This document shows, one piece after another, positions 16,796-26,301 of a DNA stretch of 64,000 nt; the first letter of the stretch is position 1; each line of letters starts with the position of its first letter. The position numbers were made by a program, and so were the translations under genes. The notes beneath the pieces are model-generated. The model saw only the letters and a program-made list of their open reading frames with translations, was not told where the DNA came from and did not search any database. This DNA is from VXYK01 sp965214565 (GTDB taxonomy: Bacteria > Actinomycetota > Acidimicrobiia > Acidimicrobiales > Aldehydirespiratoraceae): the NCBI GenBank assembly GCA_965214565.1, contig OZ243951.1, forward strand, positions 1,860,001 through 1,924,000. The letters run 5' to 3'.

Positions 16796-17929
16796 GTGGT
16801 CCGGGTGGGAATCGTGGGCACATCGTGGTGGACCGACTCGATGTACCTGCCCGCATTGGCGGACCATCGGGGCTGCGAAGTGGTCGCGGTCTGTGGCCGC
16901 AACGCCGAGGTCGCTGCGACCCGAGCCGATCAGTGGGGGATCGCCAGGGTGTTCACCGACTGGGAAGAGATGCTGGTGAGCGGGCAGATCGATGCGGTGA
17001 TCGTGGCGAGCAGCAACGAGACCCATGCGGCGATCACTCAGAGGGCGTTGACTGAGGGTCTGCATGTGCTGTGTGAGAAACCGGTGGCGCTGAGCGCTGC
17101 CGAAGCCGACTTGATGGCGGCGAGCGCGGCCGACACCGACCTGTGCACGATGGTCCCGTTCACCTATCAGTACATGCCGATATTCGCCGCCACGAAACGG
17201 TTGATCGACGAGGGCTTCCTAGGCACACCCCACCACCTCAACCTGAGGTACTTCACCGAATATGCCCTTGACTCCTCCTACAGTTGGCGTTTCGACAAAG
17301 AGATCGCGGGTTCGGGAGTGATCGGCGATCTCGGCTCGCACTGGCTCTACTACGCTGAGTGGCTCCTCGGTCCGATTGCTGAGTTGGGATGCGTCAGCGC
17401 CACGTTCGTGGAGCGGGACCTGCGGCCCGACGGTACGGACTATGAGCGCGGTGAGGACTCCTGCATCATCAGCGTGCGGTTCGCCAGCGGCGCCCTCGGG
17501 ACCCTTCAAACCTGTGCTGCCAGTTGGGAGGGAACGCCGTTCGGTCAGACCCATCACATCGACGCTCACGGCAGCGGTGGCACGGTGTATGCAACGAGTG
17601 ACTGGGACACCCTCCAGGAAGTCCGGGTCCTCGAGCGTGGCGACACGGGTCCGTCCCGGCCGATCGACTTGACCGAGCAGTGGCCGACCGTGAGGTTCGA
17701 CACGGTCCACAACACTTACAGGGACATATTCCGCAAGACTGATGTGATGGCTCGACAGTGGATCGACGACATCATCGCCGGTCGGGCGTGCACGCCCGAC
17801 CTTGCAGCGGGTGCCCGTGTGCAGCACCTCACCGACCTTGCTGTTGCCAGCGCGGCTCTCGACGGCCGGTTGCTGCCTGTTCCCACCCCAGACGACCTGA
17901 TTCCCATCCCGAACGAGAGGAAACCATGA
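16796..17929 (+). CDS. Gfo/Idh/MocA family oxidoreductase
   Basis: A 377-residue dehydrogenase with N-terminal VRVGIVGTS and CEKP (catalytic Lys) near residue 93, followed by the GVIGDLGSHWLYY stretch holding the Asp/His pair. The GTG at 16796 gives a standard family N terminus; an ATG at 16757 would overlap the PhyH gene by 17 bases and add 13 residues. The stop overlaps xylA (ATGA). It is the third such protein in the window, placed here with xylose-type genes, so it may act on a sugar rather than inositol. Confidence 0.87.
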   Translation: MVRVGIVGTSWWTDSMYLPALADHRGCEVVAVCGRNAEVAATRADQWGIARVFTDWEEMLVSGQIDAVIVASSNETHAAITQRALTEGLHVLCEKPVALSAAEADLMAASAADTDLCTMVPFTYQYMPIFAATKRLIDEGFLGTPHHLNLRYFTEYALDSSYSWRFDKEIAGSGVIGDLGSHWLYYAEWLLGPIAELGCVSATFVERDLRPDGTDYERGEDSCIISVRFASGALGTLQTCAASWEGTPFGQTHHIDAHGSGGTVYATSDWDTLQEVRVLERGDTGPSRPIDLTEQWPTVRFDTVHNTYRDIFRKTDVMARQWIDDIIAGRACTPDLAAGARVQHLTDLAVASAALDGRLLPVPTPDDLIPIPNERKP

Positions 17930-19257
17930 CCTTCTTCACTGACGTTGCCGACCCGATCCCGTTTGCTGGTGCGAGCGCTCCGGAGGGGGATCTGGCCTAC
18001 CGAGTGTACGACCCGGACCGCATGGTTCTGGGCAAACGGATGGAGCAACACCTGCGGATAGGGGTGTGCTACTGGCATAGTTTCAACTGGCCGGGCTCTG
18101 ACATATTCGGTGCCGGAACGTTTGATAGGCCCTGGCTCGAAGTCGGGCTCGACCCGATGGCCGCCGCCCGTGCCAAACAGGACGCGGCCTTCGAGTTCTT
18201 CGCCAAGCTCGGCACGCCCTACTTCTCGTTCCACGATGTCGACATGTCACCGGAGGGGGAGACCCTCAAGCAGTCGAGGGTCAACCTCGAGGCCATGGTC
18301 GAGCGTGCCGCCGAGAAGATGGCCGAGACCGGGGTCGAACTGTTGTGGGGGACAGCCAACCTCTTCTCCCATCCCCGCTATGCGGCGGGCGCGGCCACAA
18401 ACCCCAACCCCGAAGTGTTCGCCCACGCGGCCGCACAAGTCCGCAACATGTTGGACGCCACACACCGCCTCGGTGGCCACAACTATGTGTTGTGGGGAGG
18501 CCGTGAGGGATATGAGACCCTGCTCAACACCCGCATGGCCGCCGAAGCCGACCAACTGGCCCGCTTCTTGACGATGGTCGCTGAGTACAAGCACCGGATC
18601 GGTTTCACAGGGACGCTGCTGATTGAGCCGAAGCCCCAGGAGCCGACCAAGCATCAGTACGACTACGACTGCTCGTCTGTCCACGGATTCCTGGACCGTT
18701 ACGACCTCTTGGGCGAATACAAGGTCAACATCGAGGTCAACCACGCCACCCTCGGCGGGCACTCGTTTCACCATGAGGTGGCGTACGCCATGGCCAACGG
18801 CATCTTCGGCAGCATCGACGCCAACCGGGGCGATCCCCAGAACGGCTGGGACACCGACCAGTTCCCCAACTCCGTGGACGAAATGTCGCTCGCTCTCTAT
18901 GAGATCGTGCTCGGCGGGGGCTTCGACACCGGCGGCTTCCTGTTCGACACGAAACTGCGTCGCCAGAGCATGGACCGTACCGACCTGTTCCATGGACACG
19001 TCGGGGGCATCGACACGCTGGCCCGGTCGTTGCTGGTGGCCGAGTCAATGATCAACGACGGCGGTATCGAAGCCGCTCGGGATGTCCGCTATGAGGGCTG
19101 GGGTCGAGATCTCGGCAGCGACATCCTTGCCGGTTCGATGGATCTGGCGACCCTGGCCGACCATGCCACCACCAACAACATCGACCCCGCACCGATGTCG
19201 GGCCGACAGGAGCATCTTGAGAACGAGGTCAACCGCCATGTCTGGAGCGTTTCGTAG
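17926..19257 (+). CDS. xylA: Xylose isomerase XylA
   Basis: Interconverts D-xylose and D-xylulose. The 443-residue TIM-barrel enzyme shows the catalytic His/Asp pair in FHDVDMSPEG, the metal-binding glutamate in LIEPKPQEPTKHQYD, VNHATLGGHSFHHE and SIDANRGD. Its length matches the longer class II enzymes. The ATG at 17926 overlaps the upstream stop and follows GAGAGGAAA; the stop overlaps xylB. No xylose-specific transporter is present here, so uptake may use the transporter of the inositol operon. Confidence 0.96.
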   Translation: MTFFTDVADPIPFAGASAPEGDLAYRVYDPDRMVLGKRMEQHLRIGVCYWHSFNWPGSDIFGAGTFDRPWLEVGLDPMAAARAKQDAAFEFFAKLGTPYFSFHDVDMSPEGETLKQSRVNLEAMVERAAEKMAETGVELLWGTANLFSHPRYAAGAATNPNPEVFAHAAAQVRNMLDATHRLGGHNYVLWGGREGYETLLNTRMAAEADQLARFLTMVAEYKHRIGFTGTLLIEPKPQEPTKHQYDYDCSSVHGFLDRYDLLGEYKVNIEVNHATLGGHSFHHEVAYAMANGIFGSIDANRGDPQNGWDTDQFPNSVDEMSLALYEIVLGGGFDTGGFLFDTKLRRQSMDRTDLFHGHVGGIDTLARSLLVAESMINDGGIEAARDVRYEGWGRDLGSDILAGSMDLATLADHATTNNIDPAPMSGRQEHLENEVNRHVWSVS

Positions 19258-20756
19258 TGCCGCGAACCTCGCGGGCATTGGCAGCGGGGGTTGACTCCTC
19301 TACGCAGTCCACCAAGGTGGAACTTCGCGACATCGACACGGGCGAGTTGGTTGCGAGAGCAAGCTCCCCACATCCGCCGACCTCCCCACCGGTCAGCGAA
19401 CAGGACCCGGAGGCCTGGTGGACGGCACTGGTCGAGTGTTTCGCTCAACTGTCGAGTCATGGCCGAGACGTCGTTGCGATCAGCGTGGCCGGGCAGCAGC
19501 ACGGACTGGTCCTGCTCGACGACGACGGTTTGCCGCTGAAGCCGGCGAAGCTCTGGAACGACACGACCTCGGCATCGCAGGCCGAGCGGCTCGTCGCCGA
19601 GTTCGGGGCTGCGAGATGGGCCCAGGCATGCGGATCGGTGCCGGTTGCGTCGTTCACCGTCACGAAATTGGCGTGGGTGGTTGAGAACGAACCTGAACTG
19701 GTGGACCGGATCGCCCGGATCATGCTCCCGCACGACTACCTGACCTGGCGTCTGACCGGTCGCCATGTGACCGATCGGGGTGATGCATCCGGTACGGGCT
19801 GGTTCGATCCTTGCGCCGACACCTATCGTGACGACCTGCTCGAACAGGCGGGGTTTGCGTCTGCTGGAGCGTGGCGGTCGCGGCTGCCTGAGGTGTTGGC
19901 ACCGGACGAGGCCGCTGGTGGTCTGGTTGGTGCGGCCGCCTCGGCGTTGGGCCTCGACACCGACGTGGTTGTGGGGCCGGGCAGTGGCGACAACATGGGT
20001 GCTGCGTTGGGTCTCGGGTTGAAACCCGGTGATGTTGTGGTCTCGCTCGGCACCTCCGGAACGGTGTACGGGGTGTCGTTGACCCCGACGGCTGACGAGT
20101 CCGGGGCTGTGGCGGGTTTTGCTGATGCCGCGGGCGGATTCTTGCCGTTGGTGTGCACGCTCAACGCCACCAAGGTGACCGAGACCGTTGCTCGTTGGTT
20201 GGGGGTCGATGCTGCGGGTCTGGCCGCTCTCGCGCTGGTTGCAGAGCCGGTTGGCGAGCCCCCGGTGCTGGTGCCGTATTTTGATGGTGAACGCACCCCT
20301 GACCTGCCGGACGCGACCGGTGTGTTCGCGGGGCTTCGCAACACGACCGGTCGCGAGGACTTGGCTCTTGCCGCGCACGACGGGGTGTTGTGCGGCCTGC
20401 TCGCGGGCTTGGATGCGTTGACCGCAGCAGGCGTCGACACCTCGGGTCGGTTGTTGCTGATCGGTGGTGGGGCCCGCTCGGCCGCGTACCGTCAGCGGGC
20501 CGCCGATCTGCGCAACGCCCCGGTGACGGTACCGCACGATGACGAGACCGTGGCTGTCGGCTCGGCGCTTCAAGCCGCGGCGATCAGCACCAACAGCCCC
20601 ACCACCGCAATCGCCGACGCCTGGAACCTGGGACAGGGCGTGACCGTTGCTCCCATCACTGATGCCACCAACGTGCGTATCCGCTACCGTTCCGTCGCAC
20701 ATTCAATTTCGGAGCCCAAAACGCTCAAGCGACCGTCAGCAGTTCGCCGCCGCTGA
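19257..20756 (+). CDS. xylB: Xylulokinase XylB (FGGY family)
   Basis: Phosphorylates xylulose after XylA. The 499-residue protein has the FGGY N-terminal phosphate loop GVDSSTQSTK, substrate contact region ISVAGQQHG, the hinge MLPHDYLTWRLTG, and the C-terminal ATP-binding GGGARS. The GTG start at 19257 overlaps the xylA TAG by one base. The last ~20 residues are basic and variable. Together with xylA it completes entry of xylose to the pentose phosphate pathway. Confidence 0.94.
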   Translation: MPRTSRALAAGVDSSTQSTKVELRDIDTGELVARASSPHPPTSPPVSEQDPEAWWTALVECFAQLSSHGRDVVAISVAGQQHGLVLLDDDGLPLKPAKLWNDTTSASQAERLVAEFGAARWAQACGSVPVASFTVTKLAWVVENEPELVDRIARIMLPHDYLTWRLTGRHVTDRGDASGTGWFDPCADTYRDDLLEQAGFASAGAWRSRLPEVLAPDEAAGGLVGAAASALGLDTDVVVGPGSGDNMGAALGLGLKPGDVVVSLGTSGTVYGVSLTPTADESGAVAGFADAAGGFLPLVCTLNATKVTETVARWLGVDAAGLAALALVAEPVGEPPVLVPYFDGERTPDLPDATGVFAGLRNTTGREDLALAAHDGVLCGLLAGLDALTAAGVDTSGRLLLIGGGARSAAYRQRAADLRNAPVTVPHDDETVAVGSALQAAAISTNSPTTAIADAWNLGQGVTVAPITDATNVRIRYRSVAHSISEPKTLKRPSAVRRR

Positions 20757-20828
20757 TCGTTCGACTACGACTGGTGAAGCCGTGGACGGTCCCGGTTGAT
20801 GTTCGCTTCGAGCGGGCGGTAGGTTCCG

Positions 20829-22481
20829 GTGGTGCGGGTTTTCCTTCTGGGTCTGATTTCTGCTGCGGTGCTGGGCGGAGCATTGATCGCCCCGGCGCCA
20901 GCGCTTGGTGTCGCCGGGTTCGGTGACGTCGACGAGGGTCGTTACTTCACGCAGGCGGTGCAGTGGATGGTCGACGAGGGCATCACCAACGGCGTCTCTG
21001 AGAGTTGCTTCGCGCCCGACGGTGCGGTGACCAGGGGCCAGGCGGCTGCGTTTCTCTGGCGGACGGAGGGTGAGCCGACGGCCCGATCGCATAATTTCAT
21101 CGATGTTGGGGCTGCGTATCAGCAGCGGCCGGTCTCCTGGCTGGCGGCACGGGGTTATGCCGTCGGTGCTACCGCGACCGAGTACTTCCCCGACGACCCG
21201 ATAACCCGTGGGGATTTCGCGTCAATGCTGCATCGGATCGCCGGGCGTCCGAGCGCGCCGATGCACTCCTTTGTCGATGTCACGAAGCCGAGTCAGCATC
21301 AACCGGTCTCTTGGATGGTCTCGGAATCCATCACTACGGGGACCAGCGAGTCCACGTTCTCTCCGGACGCTGAAGTTTCACGCGGTCAGGTTGCAGCCTT
21401 CTTGTACCGCTACCAGGGCGAGCCGCCGGTGGTTGTCTCCTCCCACAGCCCACGATGCGAACCGCGCTCAGATGAACTGACCCTGCGTCGGGTCGGCGAG
21501 ATTCGAGGAGACATCTCCCCCAAGTCGGTGGTGTTCTCGGGGGTGGACCGATTCTTCGTTCAGAACATGATGTATCGGCACACCGTCACGGTCTATGACA
21601 GATCCTTGTCGCTGGTCGGAACGATCAGTGATCAGGTGGTGCTCTCGGATTTCGGTGTATCCGGAGCCAGCCCGGGTGCGTCCTACAGGGGTTCTCCTGT
21701 AGAGGCTGCGTTCACATCTGACGGACGGTACGCCTACGTGTCGAACTACAAGATGTACGGTCCCGGATATTCACGGCCCGGACATGATGAGTGCACGCCG
21801 GGAAACTGGGACGACAGTTTCCTTTACCGGGTAGACGTTGAGTCGCTCGCTGTCGAACAGGTCATCGGTGTGGGTCCGGTGCCGAAGTTCGTTGCAGTCA
21901 CGCCCGATGACACCAAGGTGCTGACCACCAACTGGTGCGGGTTCGACATGAGCGTTGTCGACACCGCGACAGCAACCGAGGTCGCCAGGATTCCGATCGG
22001 GAGTTACCCGCGGGGCATAGCCGTGTCGAGCGATTCGACCAAGGCGTACGTTGCGGTCATGGGTGCCAGCGAGGTCGCGGTCGTCGACCTCACAGACCTG
22101 ACCGCTCCGCTCTCGTGGATCACTGTCGGCAGGGCGCCGAGGTCGCTGGTGATCAGCGAAGACGATCGTTACCTTTATGTGTCGCTCAACCACGTCTCGA
22201 GAGTGGTCAAGGTCGATCTGAGTACCAACACCGTTGTGGGGACTGCAACAACGGGAAGAGGACCGCGTTCAATGGCTATCAGCGATGACGGCAGCGCCGT
22301 GTTCGTCGTCAACTATCACAAGCACACATTCAGCAAAGTGCGCACCTCCGACATGGTCGTGCTGCAGACACTTGCCACCCCGGCGTGGCCGATCGGCATC
22401 ACCTACGACCCTGTCGACAACCGGGTCTGGGTCTCCACCTATCCGGGGACCATTCAGATCTACGAAGACACCCCTCAGTGA
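20829..22481 (+). CDS. Secreted protein with three SLH repeats and a YVTN-type beta-propeller
   Basis: A 550-residue exported protein. An N-terminal hydrophobic signal (VFLLGLISAAVLGGALIA) precedes three S-layer-homology-like repeats (about 30-95, 95-150, 150-200), each with a W(M/L)V..G(I/Y) core and a TRGQ/SRGQ-AAAFL-type end. Residues ~220-550 contain repeated blades with the pattern G(..)P.(S/F/G)(..)D(D/S)...(Y/V)V, typical of YVTN propellers. Cell-surface attachment by the SLH repeats is likely; binding partner unknown. GTG at 20829 is the chosen start (GTG at 20832 also possible). Confidence 0.85.
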   Translation: MVRVFLLGLISAAVLGGALIAPAPALGVAGFGDVDEGRYFTQAVQWMVDEGITNGVSESCFAPDGAVTRGQAAAFLWRTEGEPTARSHNFIDVGAAYQQRPVSWLAARGYAVGATATEYFPDDPITRGDFASMLHRIAGRPSAPMHSFVDVTKPSQHQPVSWMVSESITTGTSESTFSPDAEVSRGQVAAFLYRYQGEPPVVVSSHSPRCEPRSDELTLRRVGEIRGDISPKSVVFSGVDRFFVQNMMYRHTVTVYDRSLSLVGTISDQVVLSDFGVSGASPGASYRGSPVEAAFTSDGRYAYVSNYKMYGPGYSRPGHDECTPGNWDDSFLYRVDVESLAVEQVIGVGPVPKFVAVTPDDTKVLTTNWCGFDMSVVDTATATEVARIPIGSYPRGIAVSSDSTKAYVAVMGASEVAVVDLTDLTAPLSWITVGRAPRSLVISEDDRYLYVSLNHVSRVVKVDLSTNTVVGTATTGRGPRSMAISDDGSAVFVVNYHKHTFSKVRTSDMVVLQTLATPAWPIGITYDPVDNRVWVSTYPGTIQIYEDTPQ

Positions 22482-22668
22482 CCAGCCCAGATCGGACCAA
22501 CTGAAACCTGGAGCAGGCTCTAACTGTCGCGCCTGCCACCGACGCCGACACTGTGCGAGACAGGTACCGCGTCGCTGCCCTCCTGAGTCCTGACAGCCCC
22601 GAGGCGTTGAGGGCCTGTTGGTTGAAGGCGACGAACCGGACCTCACCCATGTTGGTGAATCCATGGGC

Positions 22669-23778
22669 TCAGATGCGGGTGTCGGGGCGTTGGTAGTTCG
22701 TGCCGGGGCCGGAGTAGCTGAGGCCGTAACCGGGAGGGGTCTCCCACTCCAGATCGGGCGGGGTGGCCGTAGCGGATTTCCACCAGGCGATCAGCCGGTC
22801 CTCGTTGTCGTAGTCGAAGGGGTCCTCAAGGATTCGTTCGACCTGGCTGTGGGCGGGATGCGGGTTCTCGGCCAGCCACCGGGCGGTGCGGGCCACGGCC
22901 TCACGTGCGCTCACCACATCTCGATAGCCGAGCACGTGGCGCAGCGCACTGATGTCGAACACCCGATGATGGGTGGACGGCCCCATCATCAGCGGCCGGG
23001 CCGGAACGGCCAACTCCGCGGGCATCGACACGATCTCCAGTTCCGCGCCCAGAGCCGCAGCGCAGATCTCGACCACTTGGCGAACGGTGAGCGCCTCCTC
23101 ATCGGCGGCGTTGAAGATCCGGCCCGCTGCCGCCTCCGGCTGGTCGACAGCGAGGTGGACCGCATGGGCGAGGTTGTCGACGTAACCGAAGCTGTGGGCC
23201 GACTGCCCGCCGTCGGCCAGCACGATCTGGCGCCGTCCGTCCAGGATGCGCCGAACGACACACCATTCGCGGGGAACCAGTTGGCGGGGGCCGTAGACGT
23301 AGGGGTAACGGAAGTGCGTGGCGTTCGGGTGGCATTCGAACACGTACTGCTCTGTTCGTGCGACCCGATATGACTTGCCGTCCTCGTCCTCGCCGGCGGT
23401 GGGGGCGTCTTCGGTCGTGGGCAGTGGCAGCCCGGGCGGGTCGAACGCCCAGGGATCGAAGTAGCCGCGCAGGGCCGGCCCGCCTCCGATGGAGACGAAG
23501 TGCCCGACACGTCCTTTGAGCACTTCGGCGATGGTACGCAGACGACCGTAGGTGATGATCGCTACGTCCCAATCCTGGGTTCCGATGGCTTCTTTGAGGG
23601 AGTCGCGGTCCCGCACATCGCAATGGATGTGCGGCAGGTGCATCACCTCATCGATTTCGTGGCTGCCGGTGTGGCAGATCGTGACATCGTGCCCGCGGGC
23701 TTCGAGCCCCGCCACGATCAGCGGCCCGGTCGGACCCGTGCCCCCCACAACCAGCGCCTCGGTGGCCACTCCGATCAC
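22669..23778 (-). CDS. NAD-dependent epimerase/dehydratase family protein
   Basis: A 369-residue extended SDR. The cofactor motif is GGTGPTG (12-18) and a binding-site stretch FRYPYVYGPRQ is typical of nucleotide-sugar epimerases. The active-site motif reads Y137-R-V-A-R141: the usual lysine of YxxxK is an arginine. The GTG start at 23778 lies five bases after the SDR stop; GTG at 23769 is an alternative. It is co-directional with the SDR and the acyl-CoA ligase, so the three may form one pathway on a carboxylic acid substrate. The true substrate is unknown. Confidence 0.83.
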   Translation of the reverse strand: MIGVATEALVVGGTGPTGPLIVAGLEARGHDVTICHTGSHEIDEVMHLPHIHCDVRDRDSLKEAIGTQDWDVAIITYGRLRTIAEVLKGRVGHFVSIGGGPALRGYFDPWAFDPPGLPLPTTEDAPTAGEDEDGKSYRVARTEQYVFECHPNATHFRYPYVYGPRQLVPREWCVVRRILDGRRQIVLADGGQSAHSFGYVDNLAHAVHLAVDQPEAAAGRIFNAADEEALTVRQVVEICAAALGAELEIVSMPAELAVPARPLMMGPSTHHRVFDISALRHVLGYRDVVSAREAVARTARWLAENPHPAHSQVERILEDPFDYDNEDRLIAWWKSATATPPDLEWETPPGYGLSYSGPGTNYQRPDTRI

Positions 23779-23783
23779 CTAGT

Positions 23784-24569
23784 TCAGGCGGGCATGACGT
23801 TGCCGCCGTCTACGCAGATGACTTGTCCGTTGACCATGGCGCTGTCGTCGCTGGCCAGGAACAGCACCGGGCCGCACATGTCGTCGGCCTGGGAGTTGCG
23901 CTTGGCTGCGGACATGTCCGCGAAGATCTGATCGAAACCAGCGGGTACCTGCTTGTCTGTCGCCGGTGTCATCACCAGACCGGGGGCGATGGTGTTGGCG
24001 GTGACCCCGTATTTCCCCAGCTCCCCGGCGAGTTGCCGGGTCAAACCCAGTACCGCGAACTTCGTCTGCTGATAGGCGAACGAACCCAGCGACCAGGTCT
24101 GGGGGTCGCCGGCCGGCACCAGAGCCCCGAGAGGCAGGTAGCCGGCGATGGAGCCGATGTTGATGATCCGCCCGCGACCCTTCTGGACCATTGTGGGAGC
24201 GAACGCCCGGGCCATCAGCCATTGCCCTATGACGTTGATGTCGTAGACGTGGCGCAGGTAGTCGACGGAGTTGTTCGAGATGTCCAACTCTCCGTAGAGC
24301 GCGGCGTTGTTGACCAGCACGTCGACAGTCCCGAAAGCGTCGAGCACGGCGTCACGGCAGGCATCGACCGAAGCCTCGTCGCTGATGTCGGTCTCAACGA
24401 AGACGGCGTCGTCCGCGAGCGCCTCGGCAACCCGTGATCCCTGCTCGCGGCCGATGTCGACAACCGCTACCTTGGCGCCCTCCGCGACGAAGCGACGGCA
24501 GTAAGCCTCGCCGATGCCGCCACCACCGCCGGTGACGACCGCAACCTGCCCAGCGAGCCTGCCGGTCAT
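23784..24569 (-). CDS. Short-chain dehydrogenase/reductase
   Basis: A 261-residue classical SDR with TGGGGGIG near 13-20, NNAA in place of NNAG, an active-site serine in NIGSIAGY, and YQQTK as YxxxK. An insertion of about 15 residues lies between Ser and Tyr (PLGALVPAGDPQTW). The ATG at 24569 overlaps the ligase stop (ATGA), which indicates coupling with the acyl-CoA ligase and suggests a hydroxyacyl or hydroxy-acid substrate. Confidence 0.9.
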   Translation of the reverse strand: MTGRLAGQVAVVTGGGGGIGEAYCRRFVAEGAKVAVVDIGREQGSRVAEALADDAVFVETDISDEASVDACRDAVLDAFGTVDVLVNNAALYGELDISNNSVDYLRHVYDINVIGQWLMARAFAPTMVQKGRGRIINIGSIAGYLPLGALVPAGDPQTWSLGSFAYQQTKFAVLGLTRQLAGELGKYGVTANTIAPGLVMTPATDKQVPAGFDQIFADMSAAKRNSQADDMCGPVLFLASDDSAMVNGQVICVDGGNVMPA

Positions 24570-26110
24570 GTCGACGCCGTCTCGTACTGCTCGCGCAGCA
24601 CCCGCTTGAGCACCTTGCCGGTCGGATTGCGGGGAATGACGTCGGTGAACTCCACGGATTTGGGCATCTTGAAACGAGCCAACCTGCCGTCGCAGTGAGC
24701 GATCACGTCCTCGGCACTGACGTCTTCGCTCGCCCGCACGATCACCGCCAGGGGCGACTCGCCCCACTTCTCGCTGGGGACCCCGATGACCGCAGCATCG
24801 ACCACGCCCTCCATCGCCATCAGCACGTTCTCGATCTCTGCCGGGTAGACGTTCTCGCCACCGGAGATGATCATGTCCTTGATCCGGTCCTGAATGTAGA
24901 TGAAACCGTCACCGTCCATGATCGCGACGTCACCGGTCCTCAACCAACCGTCGACGATCGTCTCGGCGGTGGCGTCGGGGCGGTTCCAGTAGCCGATCAT
25001 GACGTGGGGACCCGAGATGATGACCTCTCCAGGTTCGTCGGGGGCGCAGTCGTTGCCTTCTTCGTCGACGACGCGCACCTCGGTGTGGAAGAAGGCCTTG
25101 CCGGTCGAGCCGGCCCGTGACAGTGCATCTTCAGGAGAGATCAGACAGCCGGGCCCGCAGGTCTCAGTGAGTCCGTACACCTGGTGGATCTCGATGCCCA
25201 TCGCCTCGTAGGCCTTGATGAGCGGCACTGGCACGGGTGCCGCTCCGCTCATGACCCAGCGCAGGTGCGAGATGTCGTGGCTCTCCTTGTCGAAGGTGGA
25301 CAACATGAAGTTGAGCATGGCGGGCACGGCCAACGTGACCGAGATGCGTTCTTCGGCGAATACCTCCCAGATCTTCACCGGGTGGAACTCGCTCATGATC
25401 ACCCCGGTGCCGCCTTTGTGAATGATGCTGAGCATCGGGTTGAGTGCTCCGACGTGGAACAGCGGCAGGCAGATGAGGTAGCGGTCGTTGTAGCGGGTGT
25501 CGGCGGTGGTGTTGCCGGTAATGACCGACCAGAGTGCGGTCAGGTGCGAGTGCATCACACCCTTGGGCAGGCCGGTCGTTCCCGATGTGTACATGATGAA
25601 CAGCAGGTCGTCGTCGCTGGTGGTGATCTCGGGTTCGTCGCACGAGGCCTGCGCGAGCAGGTCTTCGTAGCCGTCGGCGAATTCGGGACGGTCTGCGGCG
25701 TCACCGACGTGGACCCAGGTGGTCACCGCGGTGGCGTCGGCTCCGCGGGAGTGCAGTTCGGCCACGACTTCGTTGAAGGCAGTGCCGAAGACCAGGGTGT
25801 TGGCGCCGGAGTCGTTCAGGATGAACGAGAGTTCGTCGGCTACGAGCCGCCAGTTGAGGGCGACGATTACGCCGCCCGCTTTGGCCGTTCCGAAGAAGAT
25901 CTCGACGAAGTCGCTGCCGTTCATCAACAGTGTCGCCACTCGGTCGCCCTTGGCGAGTCCGTTGTCTCGCATGCTGTTGGCGACCTGGTTGCAGCGTTCG
26001 TTCAGTTGCGCGTAGGTCTGGCGCTTTCCGCTGGTGACGTCCACGATCGCTTCTGTAGTGGGATTCAACAGCGCGCGTTTAGTGACGAACAGTCCGATGT
26101 TGTTTTGCAT
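24566..26110 (-). CDS. Acyl-CoA synthetase/AMP-dependent ligase
   Basis: A 514-residue ANL-superfamily ligase that activates a carboxylic acid to the CoA thioester. Motifs: P-loop YTSGTTGLPKG, GLTETCGPG, the hinge region GWLRTGDVA and the C-terminal catalytic lysine in PTGKVLKR. The ATG at 26110 follows AGGAAG. First gene of a three-gene minus-strand operon and divergent from a TetR regulator, which may control it. Substrate could be a fatty, aromatic or steroid-side-chain acid; sequence alone does not decide. Confidence 0.93.
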   Translation of the reverse strand: MQNNIGLFVTKRALLNPTTEAIVDVTSGKRQTYAQLNERCNQVANSMRDNGLAKGDRVATLLMNGSDFVEIFFGTAKAGGVIVALNWRLVADELSFILNDSGANTLVFGTAFNEVVAELHSRGADATAVTTWVHVGDAADRPEFADGYEDLLAQASCDEPEITTSDDDLLFIMYTSGTTGLPKGVMHSHLTALWSVITGNTTADTRYNDRYLICLPLFHVGALNPMLSIIHKGGTGVIMSEFHPVKIWEVFAEERISVTLAVPAMLNFMLSTFDKESHDISHLRWVMSGAAPVPVPLIKAYEAMGIEIHQVYGLTETCGPGCLISPEDALSRAGSTGKAFFHTEVRVVDEEGNDCAPDEPGEVIISGPHVMIGYWNRPDATAETIVDGWLRTGDVAIMDGDGFIYIQDRIKDMIISGGENVYPAEIENVLMAMEGVVDAAVIGVPSEKWGESPLAVIVRASEDVSAEDVIAHCDGRLARFKMPKSVEFTDVIPRNPTGKVLKRVLREQYETAST

Positions 26111-26233
26111 TGCGAACTCGCTTCCTGGCTTCAGACTCGCCGAATGGTCGCTTCAGCATAGCTTCATGGTGAAAGCCCGAGGGAAGTACACTGAAGGTGA
26201 ACCACCTAGTTCTCTGTCGGGGGGCTAGGCCCG

Positions 26234-26261
26234 GCAGGAACCCGCTTCGGCGGGTTTCTGC
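26234..26261 (+). terminator. 12-bp stem with UUCG loop between divergent genes
   Basis: GCAGGAACCCGC, loop TTCG, GCGGGTTTCTGC: a 12-bp stem with one G-U pair on the plus strand. It resembles an intrinsic terminator without a T-tract, as is common in Actinobacteria. The genes on either side are divergent, so no annotated transcript ends here; it may end a short RNA or be part of a leader. Confidence 0.55.
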
Positions 26262-26283
26262 GCGTCAGGCCTGCCTTAAGTTG

Positions 26284-26300
26284 TGTCAGTATCAATGACA
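26284..26300. promoter_or_regulatory. Candidate TetR operator (TGTCA-N7-TGACA)
   Basis: A 5-bp inverted repeat with a 7-base spacer ends directly before the first possible ATG of the TetR gene. Position and symmetry fit autoregulation and possibly control of the divergent ligase operon. Not proven. Confidence 0.5.
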
Positions 26301-26301
26301 G

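Noticed and set aside
19089..20702. 537-codon minus-strand open frame opposite xylB
   Set aside because: Antisense shadow; the xylB motifs on the plus strand are complete.
22482..22668. Possible small gene or terminator in the convergent gap
   Set aside because: No convincing hairpin with T-tract and no frame with a start signal was seen in these ~190 bases.
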